Source of the DNA: Oscillospiraceae bacterium
GTDB taxonomy: Bacteria > Bacillota > Clostridia > Oscillospirales > Ruminococcaceae
Direction of reading: 5' to 3'
Length of the DNA: 11,413 nt
NCBI GenBank assembly: GCA_019423445.1
Contig: JAHZBJ010000060.1
Span: 1 to 11,413 of the forward strand
The translations under genes and the position numbers were made by a program. The notes under the pieces were generated by a model that was not told where the DNA came from, searched no databases, and saw nothing but the letters and a program-made list of their open reading frames with translations. Shown piece after piece: positions 1 through 7,007 of the stretch. Positions within the stretch are counted from its first letter, which is position 1. Each line of letters begins with the position of its first letter.

Positions 1-120
1 GTTATTCTGACGCTGGCGGGAATGCAGATGATTTTCCTCTATATTATAGGAAGCTATCTGGCGAAGGACTGCATGGAGAATAAGAGAAGACCGGTGTATA
101 TTGTGCGGGAGCGAGGGTAG
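1..120 (+). CDS. GT2 family glycosyltransferase, C-terminal end (partial)
   Basis: Only the last 39 codons are present, read from the window edge to a TAG at 118-120. The translation has a hydrophobic stretch (GMQMIFLYIIGSYLA) followed by a basic tail, ENKRRPVYIVRERG. This layout is the usual end of membrane-anchored GT2 enzymes of the GtrB/DPM1-like type. Those enzymes transfer a sugar from a nucleotide donor to a polyprenyl phosphate, with the catalytic domain in the cytoplasm and two C-terminal membrane helices. The 'IG.YL' and 'RP.YIV.E' residues are the recognisable family signature. The catalytic domain lies outside the window, so substrate and exact role cannot be stated. It is the only convincing intact plus-strand reading in the window and it faces the minus-strand block. 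The nearest plus-strand terminator lies about 165 bases downstream of its stop. Confidence 0.8.
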   Translation, partial: VILTLAGMQMIFLYIIGSYLAKDCMENKRRPVYIVRERG

Positions 121-284
121 CAACTGGCTTATTTGACATGAGAATGAGCGAGGAAACCGGTACCAGGAAAACTTGGGAAAGTTGAAATGGAAGATTTGAA
201 AAAACATTGACGAAATTTCAACAGGTTTTACCGGGGATTTTTGGCTATAGCGCAGAAATTGATGAATGTGGATTTTTGATCTTG

Positions 285-333
285 TATGCTCTGTGGGAGA
301 GGTGTTATACTTATCACAGAGCATATATTTTTT
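285..333 (+). terminator. Rho-independent terminator candidate
   Basis: TATGCTCTGTG (285-295) pairs perfectly over 11 bases with CACAGAGCATA (315-325) around a 19-base loop. A run of six T follows at 328-333. The T run lies on the plus-strand 3' side only, so it fits termination of plus-strand transcription, most likely from the glycosyltransferase ending at 120. The large loop makes it weaker than a classical tetraloop terminator. Confidence 0.65.
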
Positions 334-490
334 CTATAGAAATGTTTCATATCTGAGGTTCTGAAATTCTTTTTCGTTTCTGAAAATCTATGCTTTTTAT
401 TCACAAATTTATCATGCAGGAGATTTCGGGAGCGGGAAAGGATAAGGCGCAGGCAGAGGTGTTGCCGTAGACTTCCTCTCCAGGGAGAAA

Positions 491-506
491 CTCCTGTGGA
501 CAGGAG
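491..506 (+). promoter_or_regulatory. Small hairpin covering the Rpn remnant's ribosome binding site
   Basis: CTCCTG (491-496) pairs perfectly with CAGGAG (501-506) across a TGGA loop. The right arm contains most of the AGGAGG ribosome binding site (502-507) that precedes the ATG at 512. In RNA this 6-bp stem would partly hide the site. Sequestered ribosome binding sites are known in several transposase genes, but here the pairing may be fortuitous. Confidence 0.35.
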
Positions 507-511
507 GAAAT

Positions 512-737
512 ATGGGAGAGAAGGACCAGATCCCAGTTTAAGGCGGAGAGCGGAAAACTCCATGAGCAGGAAAGGGACTGTGCCAAGCTATGGCGGCGGA
601 ATGGCAGGACGTTGGCGTTGCTGGGGCTGGAGAATCAGACAGATATCGATGAAGATATGCCGCTTCGTGTTTTCGGGTATGAAGGAGCCGGATATAAGAG
701 TCAGCTTTTGGATAAGACAAAGGGACAGCGGTATCCG
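512..737 (+). pseudogene. Remnant of an Rpn-family (PD-(D/E)XK nuclease, putative transposase) gene
   Basis: A good AGGAGG site (502-507) precedes ATG at 512. The first codons read MGEKDQIP, then hit a stop at 539-541. In another frame, from about 531 to 737, an uninterrupted reading contains LHEQERDCAKLWRR, then LALLGLENQTDIDEDMPLRV and FGYEGAGYKSQLLDK. From memory these match the Rpn family (recombination-promoting nuclease / PD-(D/E)XK 'transposase'), whose members commonly start MGxKD and carry a GIENQ-x-MPLR segment that includes the E-x-Q residues of the nuclease core. The two parts are in different frames and the usual intervening segment is missing, so an internal deletion is inferred. 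The reading stops resembling the family at about 737, where it meets the minus-strand dtd sequence; the C-terminal half is absent. It is therefore a dead fragment. The family assignment rests on memory of conserved motifs, not on a search. Confidence 0.6.
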
Positions 738-1032
738 GCCGCGCCGCAGCCACAAAGGCAGGACGGTTCCCCTTCCGGCAGTCCCCGTAGAGGGTGAACT
801 GAGAAACCACCAGGGCGGAGCCTCCCACGTCCCTGACAGAAAGATTCATCTTGTCCTGGTCATCCCGGAAGATACGCAGAGAGGCGCATTTCGCGGCGAG
901 GTAATCCGCCTGGGCTTCCTCATCCCCATAGGTGACACCAAGAAAGATCAGCAAGCCACTGCCGATTGCGCCTACTGTTCTGCCATCAATCTCCACCGAG
1001 GCGGAGGAAACGCGCTGGATCACAGCCCGCAT
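538..1032 (-). pseudogene. dtd: D-aminoacyl-tRNA deacylase, C-terminus lost and replaced by antisense sequence
   Basis: The start is ATG at 1032 with a GGAG site 8 bases upstream, 22 bases after the rel stop. Residues 1-105 are plainly Dtd: MRAVIQRVSSASVEIDG, LLIFLGVTYGD, KMNLSVRDVGG and the catalytic VVSQFTLYGD followed by RKGNRPAF. Dtd hydrolyses D-aminoacyl-tRNA and protects translation from D-amino acids. Family members are about 145-150 residues and end with a GADM.V.L.NDGPVT segment that supplies the Gly-cisPro/NxGPxT active-site motif across the dimer. Here the family match stops after ARPDTAVPL (about position 718). The remaining 59 residues are the complement of the Rpn remnant and contain no such motif. 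The frame stays open to a TAA at 538-540, so a 164-residue protein could be made, but it should lack a working active site. I call it a truncated pseudogene; an assembly error at the junction is the main alternative. Confidence 0.75.
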
Positions 1033-1054
1033 GGGATCAGCTCCTCTCTTCTCA

Positions 1055-3238
1055 TCAACCCATGGACTGGTTGGAACGCTGGACGGTAATGACACCTTCG
1101 ATCTTTCGCAGCGAGGACATGATTCCCCGGAGCTGTTCCAAATCGCTGATGCCGATGGTCACCTGGATGTGGGAATGTCCGTCCTTTCCTTCCCGGGCCA
1201 TCAGAGTATGGATGGGAACCCGCATATTGCTCAGGGCTACGCTGACATCGGCCAAAATGCCCTGGCGCTCACCACCGATGATATCCACCGACGCCTTGAA
1301 AGTTTCCTTGACGGTGCCGGCCCACTCGGTATGGACCCATCGGTCCGACGTGGTATCAGCGTTCACCACGTTGACGCAGTCCTTCTTATGGATGGATACC
1401 CCAAACCCCCGGGTGATGAAACCGATGATATCGTCACCTGGCACCGGGTTGCAGCATTTGGCAAATTTTACCAAGCATCCGTCCAGCCCCTCCACAATGA
1501 CCCCGCTGGAGGCTTTGGCCGGCTTGCGGCGGTTGGGGATCTTGGCAAGAACCACCTGGTCCCCTTGGGTGGGAGTGCGGTACTGCTTCTGGAACTCTTC
1601 CCTGATACGGGGCAGGAGTTTTTGAAGAGAGAGACCGCCGTAACCGATGGCGGCGAAAAAGTCGTCCACGCTGTTGTAACGCTGTTTTGCAGCCAGATCA
1701 GCCACAAAGTTCTCCTTATCGCTGTCCCCCAGATTGATGAGATTCCTGCGGAGCTCGCGGTCCAGGGCGGATTTTCCTTCCTGGATGTTCTCGTCTCGTT
1801 TCTCCTTCTTGAACCAGGAACGGATCTTATTCCGGGCCTCACTGGTGCGGACGATGTTGAGCCAGTCCCGGCTGGGGCCGCTGCCCCGTCCAGAGGCGGT
1901 AATGACCTCCACGATCATGCCTGTCTTTACTTTGAAATCCAGACTCACCATCCGGCCATCCACTTTGGCGCCGATCATCTTGTTGCCCACTTCCGAATGG
2001 ATAGCGTAGGCGAAGTCGATGACGGTGCTGTCCACCGGCAGGGTAATAACATCCCCCTTGGGGGTAAAGACGAACACCTCTTCCGGGGCAATATCGGTTT
2101 TGATAGATTTGACCAGGTCCTCCACATCGTCGGATTCCTTCTGGGACTCCAGCAGCTGCCGGATCCAGGAAAGACGCTCCTCCAGGCTGTCCTTCCCCTC
2201 CAGGCCGATCTTGTACTTCCAGTGGGCAGCAACGCCGTATTCGGCGGTGTAATGCATATCCCAGGTGCGGATCTGAACCTCAAAGGGGATGCCCTCTTTG
2301 TCAATAACAGTGGTATGGAGGGACTGGTACATGTTCTGCTTGGGGGTGGAGATATAGTCCTTGAACCGGTTTGGAATGGGCTGAAGCATATCGTGAATGA
2401 TACCCAGGATGTTGTAGCACTCCAGCACCGAATCCACAATAATCCGCACGGCATAGATGTCGTAAATCTCATCCATGTTCCGGCCCTGCATATAAACCTT
2501 CCGGTAAATGCCATAGATGCTCTTTACCCGGCCGTCGATCTGTGCGTTGACATGCTCATCTTGGAGCCGTTTGTTGATTCTGGCGATGATCCGCTGGAGA
2601 AACGCTTCCCGCTCCTCCTTCCGCAGGGCCAGCTGGCTTTCGATCTCCGCATAGGCCACAGGGTCAAGGTACTTGAGGCAGATATCCTCCAGCTCCTCCT
2701 TGACCCCCCTGATTCCCAGGCGGTGTGCCAGAGGAGCGTAAACCTCCATGGTCTCCAAGGCCTTGATGCGGCGTTTTTCGTCAGGCAGGGACTCAAAGGT
2801 CCTGGCATTATGAAGGCGGTCCGCCAGCTTGATGATAATGACCCGGACGTCCTGGGCCATGGCCAGCAGCATCTTCCGGACATTCTCCGCCTGCTGGTGC
2901 TCCCGGGAGGAAAAGGGGATCCGCCCCAGCTTTGTGACCCCATCCACGAGAAGAGCCACATCCTTGCCGAATTCCTTCCGTACCTCCTCCAAGGTGACGT
3001 CGGTGTCCTCCACTACGTCGTGGAGCAGCGCCGCGACAATGGAATCGGTATCCATACCCAGCTCCACCAGAATAATGGCAGCGCTTACCGGATGGACGAT
3101 ATAGGGCTCCCCAGAACGGCGAAGGGTGCCTTCATGAGCGCGTTTCGCCATCTGATAAGCTCTCTCGATCTTATCCATGTCATACTGCTTATTGGTTTGT
3201 TCGATCTTTGCAGAAAGTTTCCCAAAAAGCTCGTCCAT
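1055..3238 (-). CDS. rel: Bifunctional (p)ppGpp synthetase/hydrolase (RelA/SpoT homologue)
   Basis: This 727-residue protein has the full long-RSH layout. The HD hydrolase domain has H49, the HDVVED motif at 73-78 and LADRLHNART at 138-147. The synthetase domain has GRVKSIYGIYRK (236-247), YQSLHTT (304-310) and PFEVQIRT (318-325). RFKD at 291-294 is the form typical of bifunctional enzymes rather than the EXDD form of synthetase-only RelA. A TGS domain follows (about 386-447), then a Cys-containing region with FAKCCNPVPGDD (C595-C596), and a C-terminal ACT domain (about 650-725). Such proteins make (p)ppGpp from GTP/GDP and ATP during starvation on the ribosome, and hydrolyse it otherwise. 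All key residues are intact. The ATG overlaps the recJ stop by one base (TGATG) and no strong ribosome binding site precedes it, so translational coupling to recJ is likely. The apt gene often found between recJ and rel in Firmicutes is absent. Confidence 0.97.
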   Translation of the reverse strand: MDELFGKLSAKIEQTNKQYDMDKIERAYQMAKRAHEGTLRRSGEPYIVHPVSAAIILVELGMDTDSIVAALLHDVVEDTDVTLEEVRKEFGKDVALLVDGVTKLGRIPFSSREHQQAENVRKMLLAMAQDVRVIIIKLADRLHNARTFESLPDEKRRIKALETMEVYAPLAHRLGIRGVKEELEDICLKYLDPVAYAEIESQLALRKEEREAFLQRIIARINKRLQDEHVNAQIDGRVKSIYGIYRKVYMQGRNMDEIYDIYAVRIIVDSVLECYNILGIIHDMLQPIPNRFKDYISTPKQNMYQSLHTTVIDKEGIPFEVQIRTWDMHYTAEYGVAAHWKYKIGLEGKDSLEERLSWIRQLLESQKESDDVEDLVKSIKTDIAPEEVFVFTPKGDVITLPVDSTVIDFAYAIHSEVGNKMIGAKVDGRMVSLDFKVKTGMIVEVITASGRGSGPSRDWLNIVRTSEARNKIRSWFKKEKRDENIQEGKSALDRELRRNLINLGDSDKENFVADLAAKQRYNSVDDFFAAIGYGGLSLQKLLPRIREEFQKQYRTPTQGDQVVLAKIPNRRKPAKASSGVIVEGLDGCLVKFAKCCNPVPGDDIIGFITRGFGVSIHKKDCVNVVNADTTSDRWVHTEWAGTVKETFKASVDIIGGERQGILADVSVALSNMRVPIHTLMAREGKDGHSHIQVTIGISDLEQLRGIMSSLRKIEGVITVQRSNQSMG

Positions 3239-5249
3239 CAGTTCACCAACTTTTGCTGAAATAGGCGGTATGTAGAAGAAGCAAGGAGATCTGCCTTCCC
3301 TTGGGTGGGAAGCACCTGGATCACTTGGGTACCTCCTTGATTTTTTCTGGAAATGAGCCCCAGCTCCGTTAGAATATCCAGCGCCGCCAGGACCTTGCAG
3401 GAAGTGGAAGCGCTACCCAATCTGTAGCACAAAATGTCGGCTCCTTTTTTCCAGGGAGAATGTCCCCGAAGCCACCGGAACACGATGCTGAGGTCATCCC
3501 TGGTGAAGGTGATCTCCTCTTCCCCGCACCCCAACGGTTCCTCTCCTCTGCGCAGACTTTGGTAAGCGGCCCCGAGGCGAAGCTTTGAAGCCATATCAAA
3601 ACCCTGGGGACGAATGGAGAGGATGCGTACCGACGGCCGCTGAACGCCGCCATAGGCATTGATGCTGAGGGTCACGGCGCAGTCCGCCGTCTCCCCTCGC
3701 TCCAAAGGGAATTCCTCCGCCCCTGTTCCAAAAAGCACAGCCTGGAAGGAAACTCCCCCCTGTTCCAGCCCAAGACGCAGGTGTTTGCCGTTTCCCATAG
3801 GGGTGATTTCAGCGATCTTCACCCCCAGGAGCCCAAGCACCGGTCGGGGATTTTCACAACCAAAAGGCGCCAGACGATCCAGGAGCTGAATATTATCTAA
3901 TGTGATCTCGCTGGCCCGAAGAAGGGTATCCACCGTAAGGGAGGACACCGGCATAACCGGAAAGGTTTCCGCGGCATATTCCTCCAGGGCCTGGAGGAAG
4001 GGCTCCACATTGCTGGGCTCCAGGGAGAAACCCGCCGCCATGGGATGCCCTCCAAATTTCGTCAAGAGCCCGGAACACGCCCGGACAGCATCAATAATAG
4101 AAAAGCCTTCCACGCTCCGGGCAGAACCCCGAACCTCTCCCCCCTCCTGGGAAAGGATAATACACGGCTTACCATAGCGCTCCATAAGTCGGGAAGCTGT
4201 AATGCCGATGACGCCATGGTTCCAGCCCTGTCCAAAGATGCAGAGAACCCGCCGGGCAAGAAGCTCGGGGTGTTCCTCCAGCATACCGCCAATCTCTTCC
4301 AGAATCCCCTTTTCCAGTTCCTTGCGCCGGACGTTGAGGGAGTCCAGCTCCTCCGCCAGATCATGGGCCCGGTCTTCGTCTCCGCAGAGGAGCAGCTCCA
4401 CCGCATGATCCACTGAACCGATACGCCCCGCAGCATTGATCCGGGGAGCCAGGCCGAAGGTAATTGCGTCGGCATCCCTCCGGGAGAGGTCCAGCCCCGC
4501 CGCCTGGGCCAGGGCCAGCAGTCCCGGATTCTCTGTCTGGGCAAGGCAGTCCAGCCCAGCTGAAACAATACGCCGGTTCTCATCCAAAAGGGGCACCACA
4601 TCCGCCAAAGTGCCCAAAGCCAGAATATCTCCGTAATGCTCCAAAAGCATTCCTTCGGTATCCCCTTCCAGAGCGCAGACCAGTTTGAATAGGAACAATC
4701 CTCCCTCCAAGGATCCACCACTGCACAAGCTTTGGGAAGCACCTCCCCGGGCTTATGATGGTCGGTAATAACCATATCCAGCCCCAGGGAAGCGGCATAC
4801 TCCGATTCTTCCAAGGCGGAGATACCGTTATCCACCGTGATTACCAGCTTGACCCCGGCCTCTCGGATTCGCTCCAAAGCTCTGGGATTCAGGCCATAGC
4901 CCTCCTCCCCGCGCTCTGGAATATAATAGAGAACATCGGCACCTACATTTTCCAGGTAGTCATATAGAATCACGGTAGAGGTAATGCCGTCACAGTCGTA
5001 ATCCCCAAAAACAAGGATCTTTTCGAAATCGTCAATGGCCTTGCGAACCCTATCAACTGCCTGGTCCATGTCCTTCAGAAGGAAGGGGTCATAGAGGGAA
5101 CCGCCTCCGTCCAAAAAACGACGGGCCTCTCCATCCTCCCGGAATCCCCGGGCGGAAAGAATAGCTTGGAGAAAACCGGGCAGTCCCAAAGAGTTCCCCG
5201 GGGCCTCGCCCTTTCGGGGATTCAGGAGCTTCCAGCTTTTAAACTCCAC
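3238..5249 (-). pseudogene. recJ: Single-stranded-DNA exonuclease RecJ, broken by a small frameshifting deletion
   Basis: The chosen start is GTG at 5249, with AAAGGAG (5257-5263) 7 bases upstream; a TTG at 5282 is less well placed. The first frame encodes residues 1-187 with DHH phosphoesterase motifs: GDYDCDG (82-88), VDNG (139-142) and TDHH (162-165), ending in VVDPWREDCSY. Homologues continue about PFKELAGVGVAFKL. Here the frame carries on as unrelated sequence to a stop at 4062, and the family resumes in the -1 frame at 4689 as FKLVCALEGD. That frame runs 483 codons to the TGA at 3238-3240 and has LADVVPLLDENR, the DHHA1 motif FGGHPMAAGFSL, the OB-fold region and a winged-helix-like tail. 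About 11 codons plus one base are thus missing at 4689-4691. RecJ degrades single-stranded DNA 5'-3' in repair and recombination. With the motifs split across two frames, no active enzyme is expected. No slippery heptamer is seen, so programmed frameshifting is unlikely. Assembly error remains possible. Confidence 0.8.
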
Positions 5250-5324
5250 AAGACCACTCCTTTGCCCATCGCCGGGCGGCAAGACCCATCAAATAATCCC
5301 GGCGAATCCCAAAATACAAAAAAT

Positions 5325-5353
5325 ATTGTATCACTTTTTCCTACATTAGGCAA
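5325..5353 (-). promoter_or_regulatory. Sigma-A-type promoter for recJ-rel-dtd
   Basis: On the minus strand TTGCCT (5348-5353) and TACAAT (5325-5330) are separated by exactly 17 bases. They match the vegetative consensus at about 4 and 5 of 6 positions. The -35 box overlaps the stop codon of the FAD dehydrogenase gene (TAA at 5346-5348). The predicted start lies about 65-70 bases upstream of the recJ GTG. No strong terminator separates it from the upstream gene, so read-through is also likely. Confidence 0.55.
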
Positions 5354-6926
5354 ATGGTTTATAGCGGCGGATCAGCTCCTGTGCCACCCGGAGACCGTCC
5401 ACCGCAGCGCTCATGATTCCTCCGGCGTAACCGCCCCCCTCGCCGCAGGGCCACAGCCCCCTGATCCCCACTGCCTGGCAGTTATCATCCCTGGGAATCC
5501 GCACCGGAGAAGAGGTTCTGGTTTCTGGACCAGTCAGGAAGCTGTCAGGAGCATCGAAGCCGGGGAGCTTTCTGCCGAATACGCGAAGGCCCAGCCGCAG
5601 CTGTTCCAGAACCCGGGGCGGAAACAGCTTGCTGAAATCTCCCTGCTCCACCCCCAGAGCATAGGTGGGCTCCACTTTTCCCTGTTTATAACCAGGACTC
5701 CCCTCCAGGAACCTTCCTACCGTCTGAGCAGGCGCACGATAGCTTCCTGTCAACTGCCATGCCCGGCGCTCCAGGGCTTCCTGCCACGCCATGGCTTCCA
5801 TGGGGTCATCTCCAAAATCCCGGCTGTCTACAGAGGCTACCAGAGCGGCGTTGGCGTTGCGGCCGTCCCGCATATAATAGCTCATTCCGTTGGTTACCAC
5901 CGTTTCATTCATAGACGCCGCGGGAACCACTACACCCCCTGGGCACATACAGAAAGTATATACCGCCTGTCCTTGACTGTTGCGATTACTCAACTGATAC
6001 TCCCCTTTGGGCAGAAGGGGATGTCCCGCCATGGCGCCGTAAAGCCCCCGGTCAATCTGTTCCTGCAGATGCTCAATACGCACCCCCACCGAAAAGGGCT
6101 TCGTTTCCAGAGAGACACCCCGCTCCCGAAGCATGGCAAAGGTATCCCTGGCGCTATGGCCCAGCGCCAGCACCAGATTCTCGGCAGCCATCTCCTGACC
6201 CCCGGCTCGAATACCCGTGATCGCCCCATTCCGTATCACCAGGTCCTCCAACTTGACACCAAACCGCACTTCCCCTCCCAGGCGCAGGATTTCCTCCCTG
6301 AGAGCCACTACTACCTGGCGGAGGCGGTCGGTACCGATATGGGGCTTAGCTTCCCAAAGCAGCTCCTGTGGCCCACCGAAATGGACAAACTGCTGCAAAA
6401 CATATTCACATCTGGGATCGTTTATCCGTGTAGTGAGCTTGCCGTCGGAAAAGGTGCCAGCTCCCCCTTCCCCGAACTGAACATTGCTGTCCTCTCGGAG
6501 TCTGCCTCCATGGAAAAAATCTTCCACGTCTCTGACCCGATTGTCCATTGCTTCTCCCCGCTCCAGAATCAGAGGGCGGTATCCCATCTTTGCAAGGAGC
6601 AGCCCGCAGAACATCCCCGCCGGGCCAAACCCCACAACGATGGGACGGCTTTCCATAGGGCGGTTCCCTGGGACCGTCTCCAGAGTACAAGGGGTATGAA
6701 GACGTACCTCCGGACCGGTTTTTGCTCTGCTCTCATCTTTTACCTCCAGATTGATGGTGTAGATAAAAGAAATCCTGTCTTTTTTTCTGGCATCCACCGA
6801 CCTCTTTACAGTCTGCCGGGAGATCACCTGCTCCGGCGGGATCCCCGCCTTATCCAGCGCCCGCTGCCAACGGCTCTCCTGGTCCTCCCCGAGGCCCACC
6901 CGTATTCCACTGATCAAAACTGACAT
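5346..6926 (-). CDS. FAD-dependent dehydrogenase, COG2509 type (NAD(P)/FAD-dependent oxidoreductase)
   Basis: This 526-residue protein starts at ATG 6926 with a strong AGGGAGGT site about 5 bases upstream. Residues 1-90 form the N-terminal region typical of this family, with a basic segment (KRSVDARKKDRISFIYTI, about 41-58). A Rossmann fold follows: PIVVGFGPAGMFCGLLLA (95-112) with the dinucleotide-binding GFGPAG at 99-104 and the ribose-binding acidic residue in ILERG (120-124). The segment FGEGGAGTFSDGKLTTR (151-167) is a family hallmark. CMCPGGVVVPA in the second half and a C-terminal GEGGGYAGGIMSAAVDGLR close the FAD site. Members are widespread in Firmicutes and their substrate is not established, so no pathway is assigned. 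The gene follows cdaR with 81 bases between, including a perfect hairpin, and no promoter is seen there, so co-transcription with cdaA-cdaR is likely. Length and motifs look complete. Confidence 0.9.
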   Translation of the reverse strand: MSVLISGIRVGLGEDQESRWQRALDKAGIPPEQVISRQTVKRSVDARKKDRISFIYTINLEVKDESRAKTGPEVRLHTPCTLETVPGNRPMESRPIVVGFGPAGMFCGLLLAKMGYRPLILERGEAMDNRVRDVEDFFHGGRLREDSNVQFGEGGAGTFSDGKLTTRINDPRCEYVLQQFVHFGGPQELLWEAKPHIGTDRLRQVVVALREEILRLGGEVRFGVKLEDLVIRNGAITGIRAGGQEMAAENLVLALGHSARDTFAMLRERGVSLETKPFSVGVRIEHLQEQIDRGLYGAMAGHPLLPKGEYQLSNRNSQGQAVYTFCMCPGGVVVPAASMNETVVTNGMSYYMRDGRNANAALVASVDSRDFGDDPMEAMAWQEALERRAWQLTGSYRAPAQTVGRFLEGSPGYKQGKVEPTYALGVEQGDFSKLFPPRVLEQLRLGLRVFGRKLPGFDAPDSFLTGPETRTSSPVRIPRDDNCQAVGIRGLWPCGEGGGYAGGIMSAAVDGLRVAQELIRRYKPFA

Positions 6927-6946
6927 AAATACCTCCCTGAACTAAG

Positions 6947-6974
6947 TCGAGCCTGCCCAAAAGGGCAGGCTCGA
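6947..6974. repeat. Perfect 12-bp inverted repeat (hairpin) between cdaR and the FAD dehydrogenase gene
   Basis: TCGAGCCTGCCC (6947-6958) and GGGCAGGCTCGA (6963-6974) are perfect complements around an AAAA loop (TTTT in the minus-strand transcript). The stem is GC-rich and stable. Neither strand has a T run after it: the minus strand continues CTTAGTTC and then the ribosome binding site of the downstream gene. It is thus not a classical intrinsic terminator. A partial terminator, an RNA-processing site or a 3'-end stabiliser of the upstream message are the main possibilities. Confidence 0.7.
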
Positions 6975-7007
6975 GATGGGGAATCCGCCGCCCAGCGGGT
7001 TCCGGAT

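Larger units (their letters stand above)
121..511. other. Gene-poor intergenic stretch
   Basis: No convincing gene is seen in these 391 bases, which are more AT-rich than the rest of the window. It contains an 8-base inverted repeat (181-188 with 215-222), a plus-strand terminator hairpin (285-333) and, at its right end, the leader and ribosome binding site of the Rpn remnant. A 26-codon reading at 390-470 lacks a ribosome binding site and resembles nothing I know. I also looked here on the minus strand for the missing tail of dtd (the NDGPVT region) and did not find it. Confidence 0.6.

Noticed and set aside
390..470. A 26-codon plus-strand reading upstream of the Rpn remnant.
   Set aside because: It has no ribosome binding site, no recognisable features, and a length expected by chance.
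538..717. The 59-residue C-terminal extension of the Dtd reading as a possible new domain.
   Set aside because: These codons are the exact complement of the Rpn remnant, and the composition is that of out-of-frame sequence. It replaces, rather than extends, the expected Dtd tail.
932..3259. A 775-codon open frame on the plus strand.
   Set aside because: It is the antisense of rel, whose minus-strand reading has every family motif. Long open antisense frames are common in GC-biased codon usage, and this one shows no recognisable domain.
4675..4705. Programmed -1 frameshifting in recJ.
   Set aside because: There is no slippery X-XXY-YYZ heptamer at the junction, and a conserved segment is missing altogether, which frameshifting would not explain.
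5314..5331. ATACAA/TTGTAT inverted repeat as a terminator of the FAD dehydrogenase gene.
   Set aside because: It has only six mostly A/T pairs, and it coincides with the -10 box of the recJ promoter, which explains the sequence better.
5166..6923. A 585-codon open frame on the plus strand.
   Set aside because: It is the antisense of the FAD dehydrogenase gene, has no domain and no plausible ribosome binding site, and disagrees with the operon direction.
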